Positions 12,881 through 32,352 of a DNA stretch of 64,000 nucleotides are shown piece after piece. The stretch spans positions 62,001 to 126,000 of the forward strand of contig BBXU01001992.1 in assembly GCA_001598975.1 (NCBI GenBank), in the 5' to 3' direction. A program made the position numbers and the translations under genes. Within the stretch, counting starts at the first letter, position 1. Each line of letters begins with the position of its first letter. Origin of the DNA: Parachlorella kessleri (lineage: Eukaryota > Chlorophyta > Trebouxiophyceae > Chlorellales > Chlorellaceae). The notes beneath the pieces are model-generated. The model searched no databases, had not been told where the DNA came from, and was given only the letters and a program-made list of their open reading frames with translations.

Positions 12881-14001
12881 ATGGTGAAGTTCCTCAAGGT
12901 GCGCCTGCCGCCGGTGACCGCGGTACCTTGCATGGTGGTCTCATGTGTCATGGACGCCGTGGATTGGAGGCAATCGCAAAAGCGTTATATGTTATACATC
13001 TGCAGGCCGGGAAAGTGGTGGTGCTGCTCAGCGGCCGCTATGCCGGCAAGAAGGCAGTCATCGTGAAGAACTACGATGACGGCAGCAGCAGCCGGCCTTA
13101 CGGCCATGCTATTGTTGTGGGCCTTGCCAAGGAGCCCCGCAAGGTGCGGGACGCCCCGGCGTGGATGTTGGCGCACCTCCCAGCCCTCAGTGCAGCCAGG
13201 GTGGAGCGCCTATCTATTGGCTCCAGAGGTGCGGGACTAGAGGGGCCGGTTGTTCTCTGCAGGTGATCAAAAAGTCGTCTCAGAAGACCCAGGCCCGCCG
13301 CAGCAGCCTCAAGACCTTTGTCAAGGCCGTGAACTACCAGCACATGATGCCCACCCGTTACACCCTGGATGTGGAGCTCAAGGGCGTTGTCTCAGCTGAC
13401 GTGCTTGACAACTCCACCAAGAAGGAGGAGGCACGCAAGGCAGCCAAGGGCCTGTTTGAGGAGAAGTTCAAGAGCGGCAAGAACAGGTGCGGGGGCTGCA
13501 GCGCAGCGGGATGTGGAGGGGCCTTTTGAATATGGCGGCTATATAGCGATGCTCGAGTTGGGAAAGCCCGAGTGTTTGATTCCTAATGTTAGGCAGTGTG
13601 GTGCTGTGTGAGGGTTGCCCGGTTGAGTTTGCCAAAGTGCTGGGTGTGTTTGCACTCACAAATCTTGCTCGCTTAGGGGAGTTGCGCATTGCACTGGGAC
13701 ACAGCTGCTCACTTTTGGTATGGTACTTGTGGCCCGTCATATGGGAGGGGCTCAGTCTGGCGGCCTGACAAGCGGAGGCCTGGCGATGTGTGCACGTGGA
13801 TTGAATGTTGGTAGGAGCATGGCAGTGCTTTAGGCGTGGCGGGTCTTTCTATGTGTGTCGCGCTATGATAAGTCCCCCGGGGGAGCCACGTTGCTTGTTG
13901 TAGGAGCCGTTAAGGACAGAATTCAGCGTGTGATAGACCCGCGCTCAGCTCTCTGCCCGTCCGATTGCTGCAGGTGGTTCTTCTCCAAGCTTCGTTTCTG
14001 A
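12881..14001 (+). CDS. RPL27: 60S ribosomal protein eL27 (RPL27)
   Basis: Structural protein of the large cytosolic ribosomal subunit. Four exons, 12881-12898, 13006-13143, 13263-13486 and 13974-14001, give a 135-residue protein, the usual size for eL27. The first exon encodes only MVKFLK, followed by [71 protein letters not shown] and a stop. All junctions are GT-AG and in phase. The last intron is long (about 490 bases) and the last exon encodes only nine residues. The tiny first coding exon directly after the ATG is common in ribosomal protein genes. Identification is certain. Confidence 0.98.
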
Positions 14002-14102
14002 GGAGCTGCATCAGTGAGGCAGCCTCCCTGCCAGGCCTGTAGGTCAACCTGGGTCATTGTCGGCGGCTGGGCGTTTGGGCCAGGACCTTATGAACAAGCG
14101 TG

Positions 14103-14107
14103 TGTAA
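14103..14107 (+). other. Candidate poly(A) signal TGTAA for RPL27
   Basis: TGTAA is the usual polyadenylation signal of chlorophyte nuclear genes, and this copy lies about 100 bases after the stop codon. The motif is only five bases, so chance occurrence is possible. Confidence 0.5.
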
Positions 14108-15021
14108 CAGCAAGGCATGTGTCTCTGGGATGAAGGGGAGAAAGGGAGAAAATGCGATTGAGGGCTGGTGCTTGCAAGCAAGAGGGCTTGCAGCAAAGGA
14201 CTGAGCAGCAAACCCACCCCGCCTGCCCAGGCAAGGTTGGCGATTGTGTCTTCAGTAGCAGTCTGTCGCCCACAAGAGCAGCTGGGCACTGGACTGTGAG
14301 GACGGAATCAAGCTTCATTCTTGGGCGGAGGTATTGGGTTGCTCATGATCCCGGGCTTGGGTGAATGCTTCCCTTGCCAAGGCAAAGAAGTCAAGTGCAA
14401 AGGGAAGTGCAGGCTAGGGTTTTGGGCAAGAAGCCAGGCCATATCCTTCGTCCATTGACAGCTACCCTCCCCTGAACGCCCTGAGTGCCGCCACCACCAA
14501 CACTTTACACAGCGTTGGCTGCCGCTATACCAAAAGGTGACAAGGGCTTGCAGGAGCTGCAGTCCTCTAGAAAGTTGTTGCCAAAGCTTACAACTGCTCG
14601 TCTGTTACCTGCTAGCTCTCCCTAGTACCCGGGTTAGGCACCCCACAAGGCACGCCTTGCACGCCGCCCTGCCAGACCCACATCTCTAACGGACTGCAGA
14701 TCACACGCTACGACTGGAAGGTGGCGGCACACAACCCCACCACCAACAGACTCTGAGAGCCACAGGGGTGGGCTTCCAGCCTTTGGCACCTACCTCGTCA
14801 AAGCACTCGGGACATCTGGGCTTCTAGTGGTAATGCTCATCTAACGATCCTCTGACACCCAAGGCAAGAATGGAACATGCACGTGATGGCATGGTGTCAG
14901 CCCACGATTGACTATCCTGAGGGTCAGGTGGCTCCCTACGATACGTCTTCCCGAATGACCTTCTGGTGTCAAGTACCTGCGGCTCCAAACTGTCAAGAAG
15001 TTGACTGAGAAGTCGGCACGC

Positions 15022-15058
15022 GCGCCTTCTACATGACACGCTGCGCCTTCTACATGAC
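15022..15058. repeat. Pair of 16-base direct repeats
   Basis: gcgccttctacatgac occurs at about 15022 and 15043, a 21-base period, upstream of COMT-like copy 1. No function is evident. Confidence 0.7.
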
Positions 15059-15190
15059 TAACACCCCACGTCCTTAGCCAGGACAACTCGAATAACCGTG
15101 TCTTTCGTGGGTAGATCTAAGGATTTGTAACAGCTGTTGCCTCTGCAAGCTCAGCACTGGTGTTGCACCCGCCGCTAAGGTCTGCAAAGA

Positions 15191-16667
15191 ATGGCACCCA
15201 AGCGCATCCCCACGGACTCTCCTAAGGAACAGGCGCTGCTGGAGCTTGTGCTGAACTCTGCAAAAAAAGGGGACCCAGAGTCTGCCCTGCAAACGATTGA
15301 CAACTACTGCTGGAGCCAAAGCTGGATGATGCACATTGGTGGGACTGATCGCTTTAGGATGGTGTTCACCCGCTCCCACTAAGGAATGCGCAGTTGTCCA
15401 CCCGCCAGCCCCCCCTTTGACCTCTGCTAGCACACCGTGCGGAGTCACTTGCTTGCTTTCCTGATGTACTTGGAGTTCTTGACTGTGCTTGCATAATATA
15501 TGAACACCTAGACGAACATAGGAGTCTTCATTTCTTGTGCGGCACATCCTAAGAACCTGCCTCAAGCAAGCTGAACCGCTGCATTACTAGTCAATGGTCT
15601 GCTCCATGCATACAGGAGACGTAAAGGGCAAGGTTCTGGAGGAGGCGGTTGCGGCTGCTCAACCCATCAAAACTGCCGTGGAGCTCGGGACGTACTGTGG
15701 CTACAGCGCACTGCGGATAGCCCGGCTGCTGCCAGCAGGAGCCAAGCTGGTTGCTATCGACCCGTCCGAAGTGCCTGTCAAGGTTGCTGCACCCATATTG
15801 GAGCATGCAGGTGAGGCCACACCTGCCGCCAAATCTTAAAAAGTGCTGCATGGCAGTGCCGCCTTTGTGCGCTGGTGTAGCCTGCAAAGGATACAGTGAC
15901 CGCTACCTCATCATACAAAACAGTGCAAGGAGCCCTTCTCGGAGCAGCCGCTGGATGGATGCTGTGCTCAATCCCTTCGCTTTGATACAAGTCCTGCTGT
16001 TGTGTTTCGGGTGCTGCCGCACCGGGTTATGTAGGGCTTCGAGACAAAGTGGAGCTTATACAAGACACGGCTGAGGAGGCGCTGCCGCGTCTAGCCCAGC
16101 AAGGACTGAGCTTTGACCTGGTCCTCATTGACCATGACAAGACTCTCTACCTGTCGGACCTCCTTCTGCTGGAAAAGCTGGGCCTGCTGCGGAAGGGCAC
16201 TGTTGTTGTCGCTCACAATGTCGGCAATGCTGACAATGCAGGTAAGGGCGGGGAGTTGGGGAGTCACTGTCACCTTAGTCTGCTTGCCATTGGGCAGTGG
16301 CTATGCTGCTTGCGCAGCTTTTCCCATTTAGGCATTGCGCATTGCGCTCGCATGCAGCATCTTCCGATAAACCGTTTGTAGCAGACTCGAGGCTCAAAAT
16401 AGGGAGGGGTATGTAGCTGTGACCTTCCAGTGCTGTACTCGTGGCTGCTGGCTGAGTCCACTGTGGAGAAAGTTGCACAGCCATTTCCGGCTCGGTGCGG
16501 CTTCCCTGCAGAGCCACGACTACCTCAACCACGTCCGCACATCCGGCAAATACCTCAGCAGCAAAGGTTATGATGCCACCGTTGAGTACAATATAGAGAA
16601 GCCAGATGCGGTGGAGGTTTCGATGTATGTATGGTGGTTAAGCACTGCTGCAATGGCAGTGACATGA
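15191..16667 (+). CDS. Catechol-O-methyltransferase-like protein, copy 1 (possibly decaying)
   Basis: SAM-dependent O-methyltransferase of the COMT type. Exons 15191-15338, 15616-15810, 16035-16241 and a last exon ending at 16667. Visible motifs: ALQTIDNYCW, WMMHIG, GKVLEEA, the SAM-binding stretch VELGTYCGYSALRIARLL, VLIDHDKTLYL (metal-binding Asp as in animal COMT Asp141) and LLRKGTVVVAHNVG. The last motif is ADN in COMT; here it is AHN, so the Asp169-equivalent Mg ligand is His, while an extra ADN occurs five codons later. The donor at 16242 leaves phase 1, but the acceptor equivalent to that of copy 2 (exon start 16512) needs phase 0, so the standard join is out of frame (706 bases). An acceptor at 16416 would restore frame (801 bases) with about 31 extra residues. 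The C-terminus also runs past the position where copy 2 stops. It may be a diverged gene or an early pseudogene. Confidence 0.75.
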
Positions 16668-17569
16668 GTATGGGAAAGAAAGCTTTGACTAGGAAGCAGG
16701 GCGCCTTGACATCTTATCAGTAGAAGGTGCCCCGATCTTCCTGGTTTTTTTAGTGATGCGAGCCATCCAAGCTGGGTCCCTGTCGTATGCTTTGTATATT
16801 GAGACTGGCCTGTTTTGAGAAAATGTACAACTGTCCCTCCTGGGGAGCTACCCTGTAACCCAGAATTACACACGCTCACTTCCTCGCAAGCTTCAAGTCT
16901 TGATAAGGATCAACAGTGAGCGCATGCAGCGAGCTGTGTCCTGAACTTAGGAGAAGCTGCCCGCTGTCAACGTCATCCTGGGCGCCACGCGCGCCTTGTG
17001 TACCGGCAAGCGGTTGCAAACTCCATGAGTGCTTCCAGCTAGCGGAGGATACCTTTCCCATCAGGTAATACAACGCTGCCTTGGGAATACCCTAGAACTG
17101 GTGCTCGCATCTCACAGGGCTTGCTCACTTTATCCACTACCCTAACCCCTGTCCCCAGACTAGCAATCCATGCTGAGGGTTATGAGAACTATGCCCACCC
17201 AACAGTAAGTCGGGCCACAACATGCTGTAAGGGCGGTGCACTCCTACGCTAGTAAGACCCTAGACAGTGATCACTTCTGCTGGCAGTGCCGCAGGCGGGT
17301 GTTGATAAGTGGTGTGAAGACCAGAATATTTTGCCCCAGGTTAGCCCTGCGGCAATATGCAGGATTGTCCTGCCAAGCTCACGCAACACCCTGCCTTGCA
17401 TGACTGGCAACCAAGCCGGGTCAAGCACAGCTGTTGTCTTGCAAGTTGAGCGGCGGTGTTGCGCTGCCTTTAAAGCTTAAATGGATGACCAGACCTGCTC
17501 GACACTGGAGTCATTATTTTTTGCAGGCTCTCACCACACCCCAAGAGCTTGTGCGTGGGTGCAAAAGCC
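16668..17569. other. Intergenic between the two COMT-like copies
   Basis: About 900 bases with no supportable exon. A TGTAA at 16854-16858 could be the poly(A) signal of copy 1, and the remainder should hold the promoter and 5' UTR of copy 2. Confidence 0.5.
16854..16858 (+). other. Candidate poly(A) signal TGTAA for COMT-like copy 1
   Basis: TGTAA about 190 bases after the copy 1 stop codon. Tentative because the motif is short. Confidence 0.4.
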
Positions 17570-19013
17570 ATGCAACAGAAGGAGGTCATCCCGGAAGTGG
17601 CAGCCAGGGAGCAGGAGCTGCTGGAGGTCGTGCTGCAGTCAGCTAGTAAGGACCCCGAGTCCGTCCTGCAGACAATCGACAACTATTGCTGGACCAAGAA
17701 CTGGATGATGCACATCGGCGACCAGAAAGGCAAGTCCCAACACGGACCTAGAATCAATATCAGTGCCCAGGCCTGCCTGGTTGGAGATGGTGGTTGTGGT
17801 GCCAGGCATGTAGGCAGACCAGTGCGGCGCGGAGGCCCAGCTGTAGTTGCAAGTTACATGCAGGCAAGGTCTTAGAAGAGGCTGTGGCCGCGGCGCAACC
17901 AATCAAGACTGCTTTGGAGATAGGGACGTACTGCGGCTACAGCGCGGTGCGGGTCGCACGCCTGCTGCCGCCGGGAGCTAAGCTGATAGGCATCGATCCT
18001 TCTGAGGTCCCCGGCAAGGTGGCTGCACCCATCTTGGAGCATGCAGGTCGGAGCAACCCAAAGACTGCTTGACATGCTTGGTGCTCCACAAGTTTAAGTT
18101 TGTAGAGTGCACATGGCCTGTTGCTGCACAGCGAAATGAGGGATGTGCAGCTCACAAAACAATGCCCCAAGGCATCTCTGTAGCGCTGCTCATGCCAGAG
18201 CCCGAGCCGTCCCCTTCTGGTCAGGGATCCATGGCAGACGTGAACCTCGGCCGCACCGGTCTGTGTAGGGCTTCGAGACAGAGTGGAGCTCCTGCAAGGC
18301 ACTGCTAGCGAAGTGCTGCCCAGCCTTGCCAACCAGGGCGTCAGCTTTGACCTGGTGCTAATAGACCATGACAAGACCCTCTACCTGCCGGACCTGCTCC
18401 TGCTGGAGAAGCTGGGGCTGCTGCACAAGGGCACTGTTGTCGTGGCTGACAATGTCGGCCTCTTCCAGGTGAGTGGGTTCCTGCTGGGATGGGCCGCACG
18501 TCGACACCTAGGGCGGCCTGCTGCAAGTTCAGCCAGTGCAGGCACCACCCACCTTGCAGATAGCAAGCGCCAAAGCAGCTACAACAAGACCCATTGTTAC
18601 AAGGGGATATTAGTATGGGTGGCAGGTAGTGCGAACAGGGAGTAGAGCTGGGCTGGACTGGACTGGACTGGACTGAACTGACAGGGCTGGATGCAGAAGG
18701 GGATATGTCTTGTTTTCTCAGGATATAGAGGCAGCGGCCTGTACGCTGCAGCTGGTGGTTGAGGGGAGCCACCAGGCTAGGTTTGTTGTAGAGTGGGCGG
18801 TAGCACACCCTGCAACCTCCCGGTCATATTCAGAGCAGAGTGGGTGAAGTGGAGCCTTTGCTCAAAGCCCCTGTGTTGTGTCCGCAGATCAACGACTACA
18901 TTGATTACGTGCGCCAGTCTGGCAAGTACAGCAGCAGCACAAGCTATGAGGCCACTGTGGAGTACGACAAGGAGAGAGCGGATGCTGTGGAGGTGTCAGT
19001 GTATGCTGGATAG
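17570..19013 (+). CDS. Catechol-O-methyltransferase-like protein, copy 2 (intact)
   Basis: Intact tandem paralogue of the gene at 15191. Exons 17570-17729, 17864-18046, 18269-18468 and 18888-19013 encode 222 residues, matching soluble COMT. Motifs: VLQTIDNYCW, WMMHIGDQKGK, LEIGTYCGYSAVRVARLL (SAM site), VLIDHDKTLYLPDLLLLEKLG and LLHKGTVVVADNVG, so both Asp metal ligands and the Asn are present. The C-terminal region VEYDKERADAVEVSVY aligns with the end of animal COMT. The family transfers methyl from SAM to a catechol hydroxyl; the algal substrate is unknown. There is no signal peptide, so it is probably cytosolic. The first ATG in frame with the conserved exon is at 17570. Intron 1 begins GCAAGT rather than GT. 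CCoAOMT-like enzymes are related, but the length and the short N-terminus fit COMT better. Confidence 0.9.
18654..18675 (+). repeat. (GGACT)n pentanucleotide repeat
   Basis: About four copies of a five-base unit in the last intron of COMT-like copy 2. Confidence 0.8.
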
Positions 19014-19711
19014 GTTCTGAACACGTGTTCAGCTGGCAGGAAGCCTTGTTTGGGACACCACCTGCTCCGATTGGCTCAATGTGGTGCACGGCGGGGCTGG
19101 AGCCCTGGCTGTGCCATACCCAGCCCTGGCCTAGCAATGCCGGGTGTAAGTGTACCAAACACATTGGGCTTGTGTCGCTGTTAACACAACTTATGCGGTC
19201 GTGGCATGCGGCGCTTTATAAACTGGCCATGTATGCAGACCACACAGCTGCTAATCTTGATATGACTGCATGCGAGTGGCCAATGACAAAGCTCCGTCAC
19301 TGCCAATGCGGTCTACACAAACAAACATGGCCAATAACCCTAGCCTTGAAGGAAATCCTACACTCGCTTTACAATTCCTCTCAACAGCTCTTCATCCTCC
19401 TTCACTTTTGGTTCACTCACTGCACACCGCAGGTTGCTGAAAAAGCCTACTCTGTCTCAAGCTATTCCTAGTTCTGTGCATGACCTTGCAGCATCACAGA
19501 GTAACTACGTAGCAGGGCATGGGTGACAAATTGAAGAACAGTACAGCTCAAAGGCACCTACTCTCTGTCAGCACTACCTGTCGCCTTCACAAAGGGAATA
19601 CTGCGTAATCATCCTCGCACATCCTCAATACCTACCACCACTGCCAAATGGAGCAACCTGCGCTTGGGCCCAGATGTTAATTCAACACAAGCAAAACAGC
19701 ACCTCCACCAG
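19014..19711. other. Convergent intergenic region, COMT copy 2 to XPB
   Basis: About 700 bases between two 3' ends. TGTAA at 19145-19149 lies 132 bases after the methyltransferase stop. I see no other structure or coding potential. Confidence 0.5.
19145..19149 (+). other. Candidate poly(A) signal TGTAA for COMT-like copy 2
   Basis: TGTAA 132 bases after the copy 2 stop codon, a typical distance for chlorophyte genes. Confidence 0.45.
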
Positions 19712-28736
<9,025 letters not shown>

Positions 28737-29535
28737 CCGAGCAGGCTCGTCCTGGTACAAGATGTTACCACGACAACTGTCTTTCCAGTACTGCTGCGCA
28801 GGGCTCAGCCCCGCAATTTATCCCAGCTGTTCACTTGTTCAACATGCGCAAATGTCACAGTGGCGACAAGAGCCACTGCAGGGCAAGGGGTCTCACTCTC
28901 TGCTCTCGCTTCCGCTTGGCAGTGGTTTGCATTGCAGCCCTTGACTTCTATAGCTGCGCTCAAGGCCGGCGCCACACGCTTGTCCACAAAAGCTGCTCTC
29001 ACTGGGAGCGCCCAGTAACTCTGGCAAGGTGGCGAAGGAGCAGGCAACTGCCTCCTTTAGCACCGTATCACACGCATTCAGTCTTAACCAGAACTCAGGT
29101 CAGCGTCTCTTTCTGGTTGTCAAGCAAAACATGTGAGAGATGATGGAAGTGTAAGGACTGATCTAGGGCGGCACCTCAGGCTTAAGTGTGTTGAAAACTT
29201 CAATTATGTCAATATAGCCCTCCTGAAGTGGGTAAAAACGCGCAAGCAAAAGACTTCCGAGGGCGGGAGTTGTCTCGGGGATGATCAAGTTCTTTGTTCC
29301 TGGGCAGTCTTAACCGTGTAAACAGGAAAGGTGAAGGTTCGCACATATCCTTGCTTGACCTGTGGCTCTTGCCAGCTCCAAAGACCACAAAGCTGCACGC
29401 CTTAAGCACGGGCTGGTAGTCCAACACGCCCTGCTGCCTAAGAGCCACTTCTAAAGTGGATTTGGCTTGTCAGACCTTTTTGTTTCCCCCACCCGTACGC
29501 CGCTTGCCAGGCCTTGCCGCTGGGTTGCAAGCACA
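28737..29535. promoter_or_regulatory. Divergent promoter region between XPB and UBE2H
   Basis: About 800 bases between two divergent genes, so it should contain both promoters and 5' UTRs. No TATA box or other defined element was recognised. Short open frames here have no family resemblance. Confidence 0.5.
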
Positions 29536-31025
29536 ATGGCATCCCCCAGCAAGCGCAGGGAGCTAGACGTCATGAAGCTTATGAGTGAGTTACAGCTTGT
29601 TCGCCCTACCAGGATTGGGTGCACGAGAGCCTGTGCCCTGGTGCTAGAAAGCTGACTGGGCCAGGGGGGCTGAGCTGCGACGTGTTCCCTTGTCTGCAGT
29701 GAGCGACTACAAGGTGGAGCTGGTGGAGGACAATATAAGCGAGTTCAACGTGGAGTTCCACGGGCCAAAAGACAGTGAGTTGACACATTTGGCAGCAGTA
29801 AGCTGTGTTGGGTGGGGGCGCCCCCAGACCGTGGAGGGCGCTGCTGCTAGGGGAGGGTGTGTGGCGTGTCAGGGACCATCGCAAGGGGCTGGTCAGGCTC
29901 GGCTGAGCAGCCTTGCAGTGTCCCCTTTGGTGGCACCCCGAAAACTGCCAGCTGGTGCTACCTACAGGCCCCTATGAAGGCGGCATGTGGCGTGTCCACG
30001 TCGAGCTGCCCGAGGCGTACCCCTACAAGTCCCCTTCAATAGGTTTTGTCAACAAGATATTCCACCCAAATGTGGACGAGGCGGCCGGCAGCGTCTGCCT
30101 GGACGTGATCAACCAAACCTGGAGCCCCATGTTTGGTGAGGCAGGAGGGGTGCTGTTTGGTGAGGCAGGAGGGGAGGAAGGGGCCATGGGAAAGGACTTA
30201 GGCTGTCTGACAGAGATGAGAGTTCGAGAGTGGTTTGATGGAGGCAGGGCTGTTGGCTCCTGTGGATTGGCGAGCTAGCTAGCTGCCCTCCCTTGTCGTC
30301 TGACTGACCCGCTATCTTTCACTAACGTAGGCCGCCCGTCTGCTGCCTGGCTTTGCCCTGTTGCTAGTGTATGCAATCAAAGTTTCTGTCGTGCAGGTCT
30401 TGCGGTTCTTGTGCCCTGTGACTGGCCCAAACTAGGCTTTTGGTTGCCTTAGAACCGTCTCCTACTCTCCTGTCGCAGATCTAGTGAATGTTTTTGAGAC
30501 CTTTATACCCCAGCTGCTGCTGTACCCTAACGCATCGGACCCGCTGAATGGCGAGGCAGCAGCACTGCTCATGCGGGACCCAGCGTCATATAACAAGAAA
30601 GTGAAAGGTGGGCATTTGAAAGAGGGCTGGGGCAAGGCTTGGGTGTTTGCAGTTACATGTTTGGGACCTATATTGTAAGCAGGTCCAGCTCAGTTGCAGT
30701 TGTTTGAGTTGCCCATGACTTTGCACTTCTGCTGCAATCGATTAATGCTTGGCCCTCAGAGGTTGTGCTTTACAGGTCCGCACATGCCCTTTCCTTGCGA
30801 ATTCATATCAGTTAGACTATGCTGTGCTTACCGTCCCTCGCTCTCTCCTCTGCTGCAGACTACGTCCAGCGGTACGCGCGGGCGGAGCATGTGGCTGGCC
30901 TGGACAACGGCCATGCCCCAGCCAACGGGGGCGATGATGCGGAGATGAGCGAGGATGAGTCAGACGGCTACCTGTCCAGCAGCAGTGAAGAGGAGGATGA
31001 GGTGGCCGGCAGGGCGGACATGTGA
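29536..31025 (+). CDS. UBE2H: Ubiquitin-conjugating enzyme E2, UBE2H/Ubc8 type
   Basis: E2 enzyme that takes ubiquitin from E1 as a thioester on its catalytic Cys. Five exons, 29536-29584, 29700-29774, 29968-30135, 30479-30607 and 30859-31025, give 195 residues. Motifs: [52 protein letters not shown], the active-site region [20 protein letters not shown] (Cys within SVCLD), and FVNKIFH. The C-terminal extension is acidic and serine-rich ([20 protein letters not shown]), typical of UBE2H and plant UBC4/5/6. This class partners the GID/CTLH ligase in yeast and animals; that role here is inferred from the family. All introns are GT-AG and in phase. A TGTAA lies about 300 bases after the stop. 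Confidence 0.97.
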
Positions 31026-31040
31026 AGAGCGCGGGTTTGC

Positions 31041-31064
31041 CAGGCAGGCAGGCAGGCAGGCAGG
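31041..31064. repeat. Tetranucleotide microsatellite (CAGG)n
   Basis: Six uninterrupted copies of a four-base unit in the UBE2H 3' UTR, just after the stop codon. Confidence 0.9.
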
Positions 31065-31325
31065 CCGCCCCCTGAGGTGCTCCTGGTGTTGACCCGGAGC
31101 ACTCGAAGCAGGGAGGGGAGGCGGGGTTGAGTGGGTTTGAGGGCAGTGGTGGGCGGCCGGTGCAGCGGCTTGACATGTCTGCCTAGCATGCCGGGCTGGG
31201 ACGGTTTGCTTGCTGTGTGGGCCTCTCTGGGTAGGTGGCAGGTAGCGAGCCGCACCCGGCGTGAGGCATGCCCCCTCCGCATCTCCACCCTGTCACCGAC
31301 CGTGCCTCTACTGGCCGCCCGGCCC

Positions 31326-31330
31326 TGTAA
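31326..31330 (+). other. Candidate poly(A) signal TGTAA for UBE2H
   Basis: Chlorophyte-type signal about 300 bases after the stop; a second copy is at 31380-31384. Short motif, so tentative. Confidence 0.4.
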
Positions 31331-32352
31331 GGCTCTCTAGGCAGCTTGCTGGCAGGTAGCTCTCAGACTAGGTACGCTTTGTAAGTGCATGGGCGGGTCC
31401 AGCGTGTACCATACGAACTGCATTGTTCTGGGTTGTGGTGGGGCCCTGCATGGGCTTCCTGCACTATATCTGTTTGTGTATGTATATGACTGTGTAGGAC
31501 AGCCCTGTGCCGGCCTATCTTGTTCATGATTACCCATGGCCACTGTATACTAAGGCAGGTTGCGTACCTTGCACCCTCTCCGTGTATTTGCTCCATTTGT
31601 GCTGGACGTTTTGGTAAGGCTGTCCCCAAAGGCGTTGACTGGGTACCCTCCCATAGTCCTTAAGTTGTCCACACTTGCTGGTGGGCTGCTGTGCTTGCAT
31701 TCCGTAGCTTGGGCTGCACACATTGCGCTTGCGGCTTGGAAGGTGCAGCACAACGATGATGGTGTCCATAGTTTGTGTGAAGCTAAAAGTGAGGGTGTCA
31801 GGAACTATGCTACAGCCTTAAAGTTACAGGCAGCCATATGCATGCTCAAGTTGACAACAACTGGGAGCACTTGGGTAGATACAAACGTCCGTCAAGCCTG
31901 TCAAAACACTCTACAGGGCAGAACAAACTGTCTGCAATATATGCCTATGCAACATACACTCGGGCCGGTACAGTGTGTGAGGACTTAGCATGTCAGGCAG
32001 CAATCGCGCTGGTGTGTCGTGGAAGCACAGCAGGGCACGAGCCACACTGCAACTTAGTGCATACAAAAGCTTAAAGATAAGCATCACTGCCACCAGTCCC
32101 AGCAGCGCTGTACACCCATACCTCCCTCACTGCTCGCATCGCCTCTGCCACCTTAACGCAAGCTTGGCAGGGAGGCTGACTAACAGCTTGTGGGGGCAGG
32201 GTAGGAACCAGAGGCCTGCCTCAGCAGAGTCAACTGTCCACTGTAAACCATCACTGCCTTGTGAAAGCTATGGGATGCAGGGTTCATAGCCGGCAGCGCC
32301 TCCACAGGCGCCGTAAGCTCAGGGCTAGGTGTGTCCTCGCTTGTCCACTTCT

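Larger units (their letters stand above)
14002..15190. other. Intergenic: RPL27 3' flank and COMT-like copy 1 upstream region
   Basis: About 1.2 kb without a supportable coding region. A TGTAA at 14103-14107, about 100 bases after the RPL27 stop, is a plausible green-algal poly(A) signal. Two copies of a 16-base direct repeat (gcgccttctacatgac) start near 15022 and 15043. The rest shows nothing recognisable. Confidence 0.5.
31026..32352. other. Convergent intergenic region, UBE2H to expansin cluster
   Basis: About 1.3 kb between two 3' ends. It contains a (GGCA)n microsatellite at 31041-31064 and TGTAA motifs at 31326-31330 and 31380-31384 that could end the UBE2H transcript. No coding region could be supported. 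Confidence 0.5.

Noticed and set aside
16876..17480. Small open frames between the two COMT-like genes
   Set aside because: No similarity to COMT exons or other families; composition resembles surrounding non-coding DNA.
31041..31064. CRISPR or transposon terminal repeat
   Set aside because: It is a plain tetranucleotide microsatellite without spacers, inverted ends or target-site duplication.
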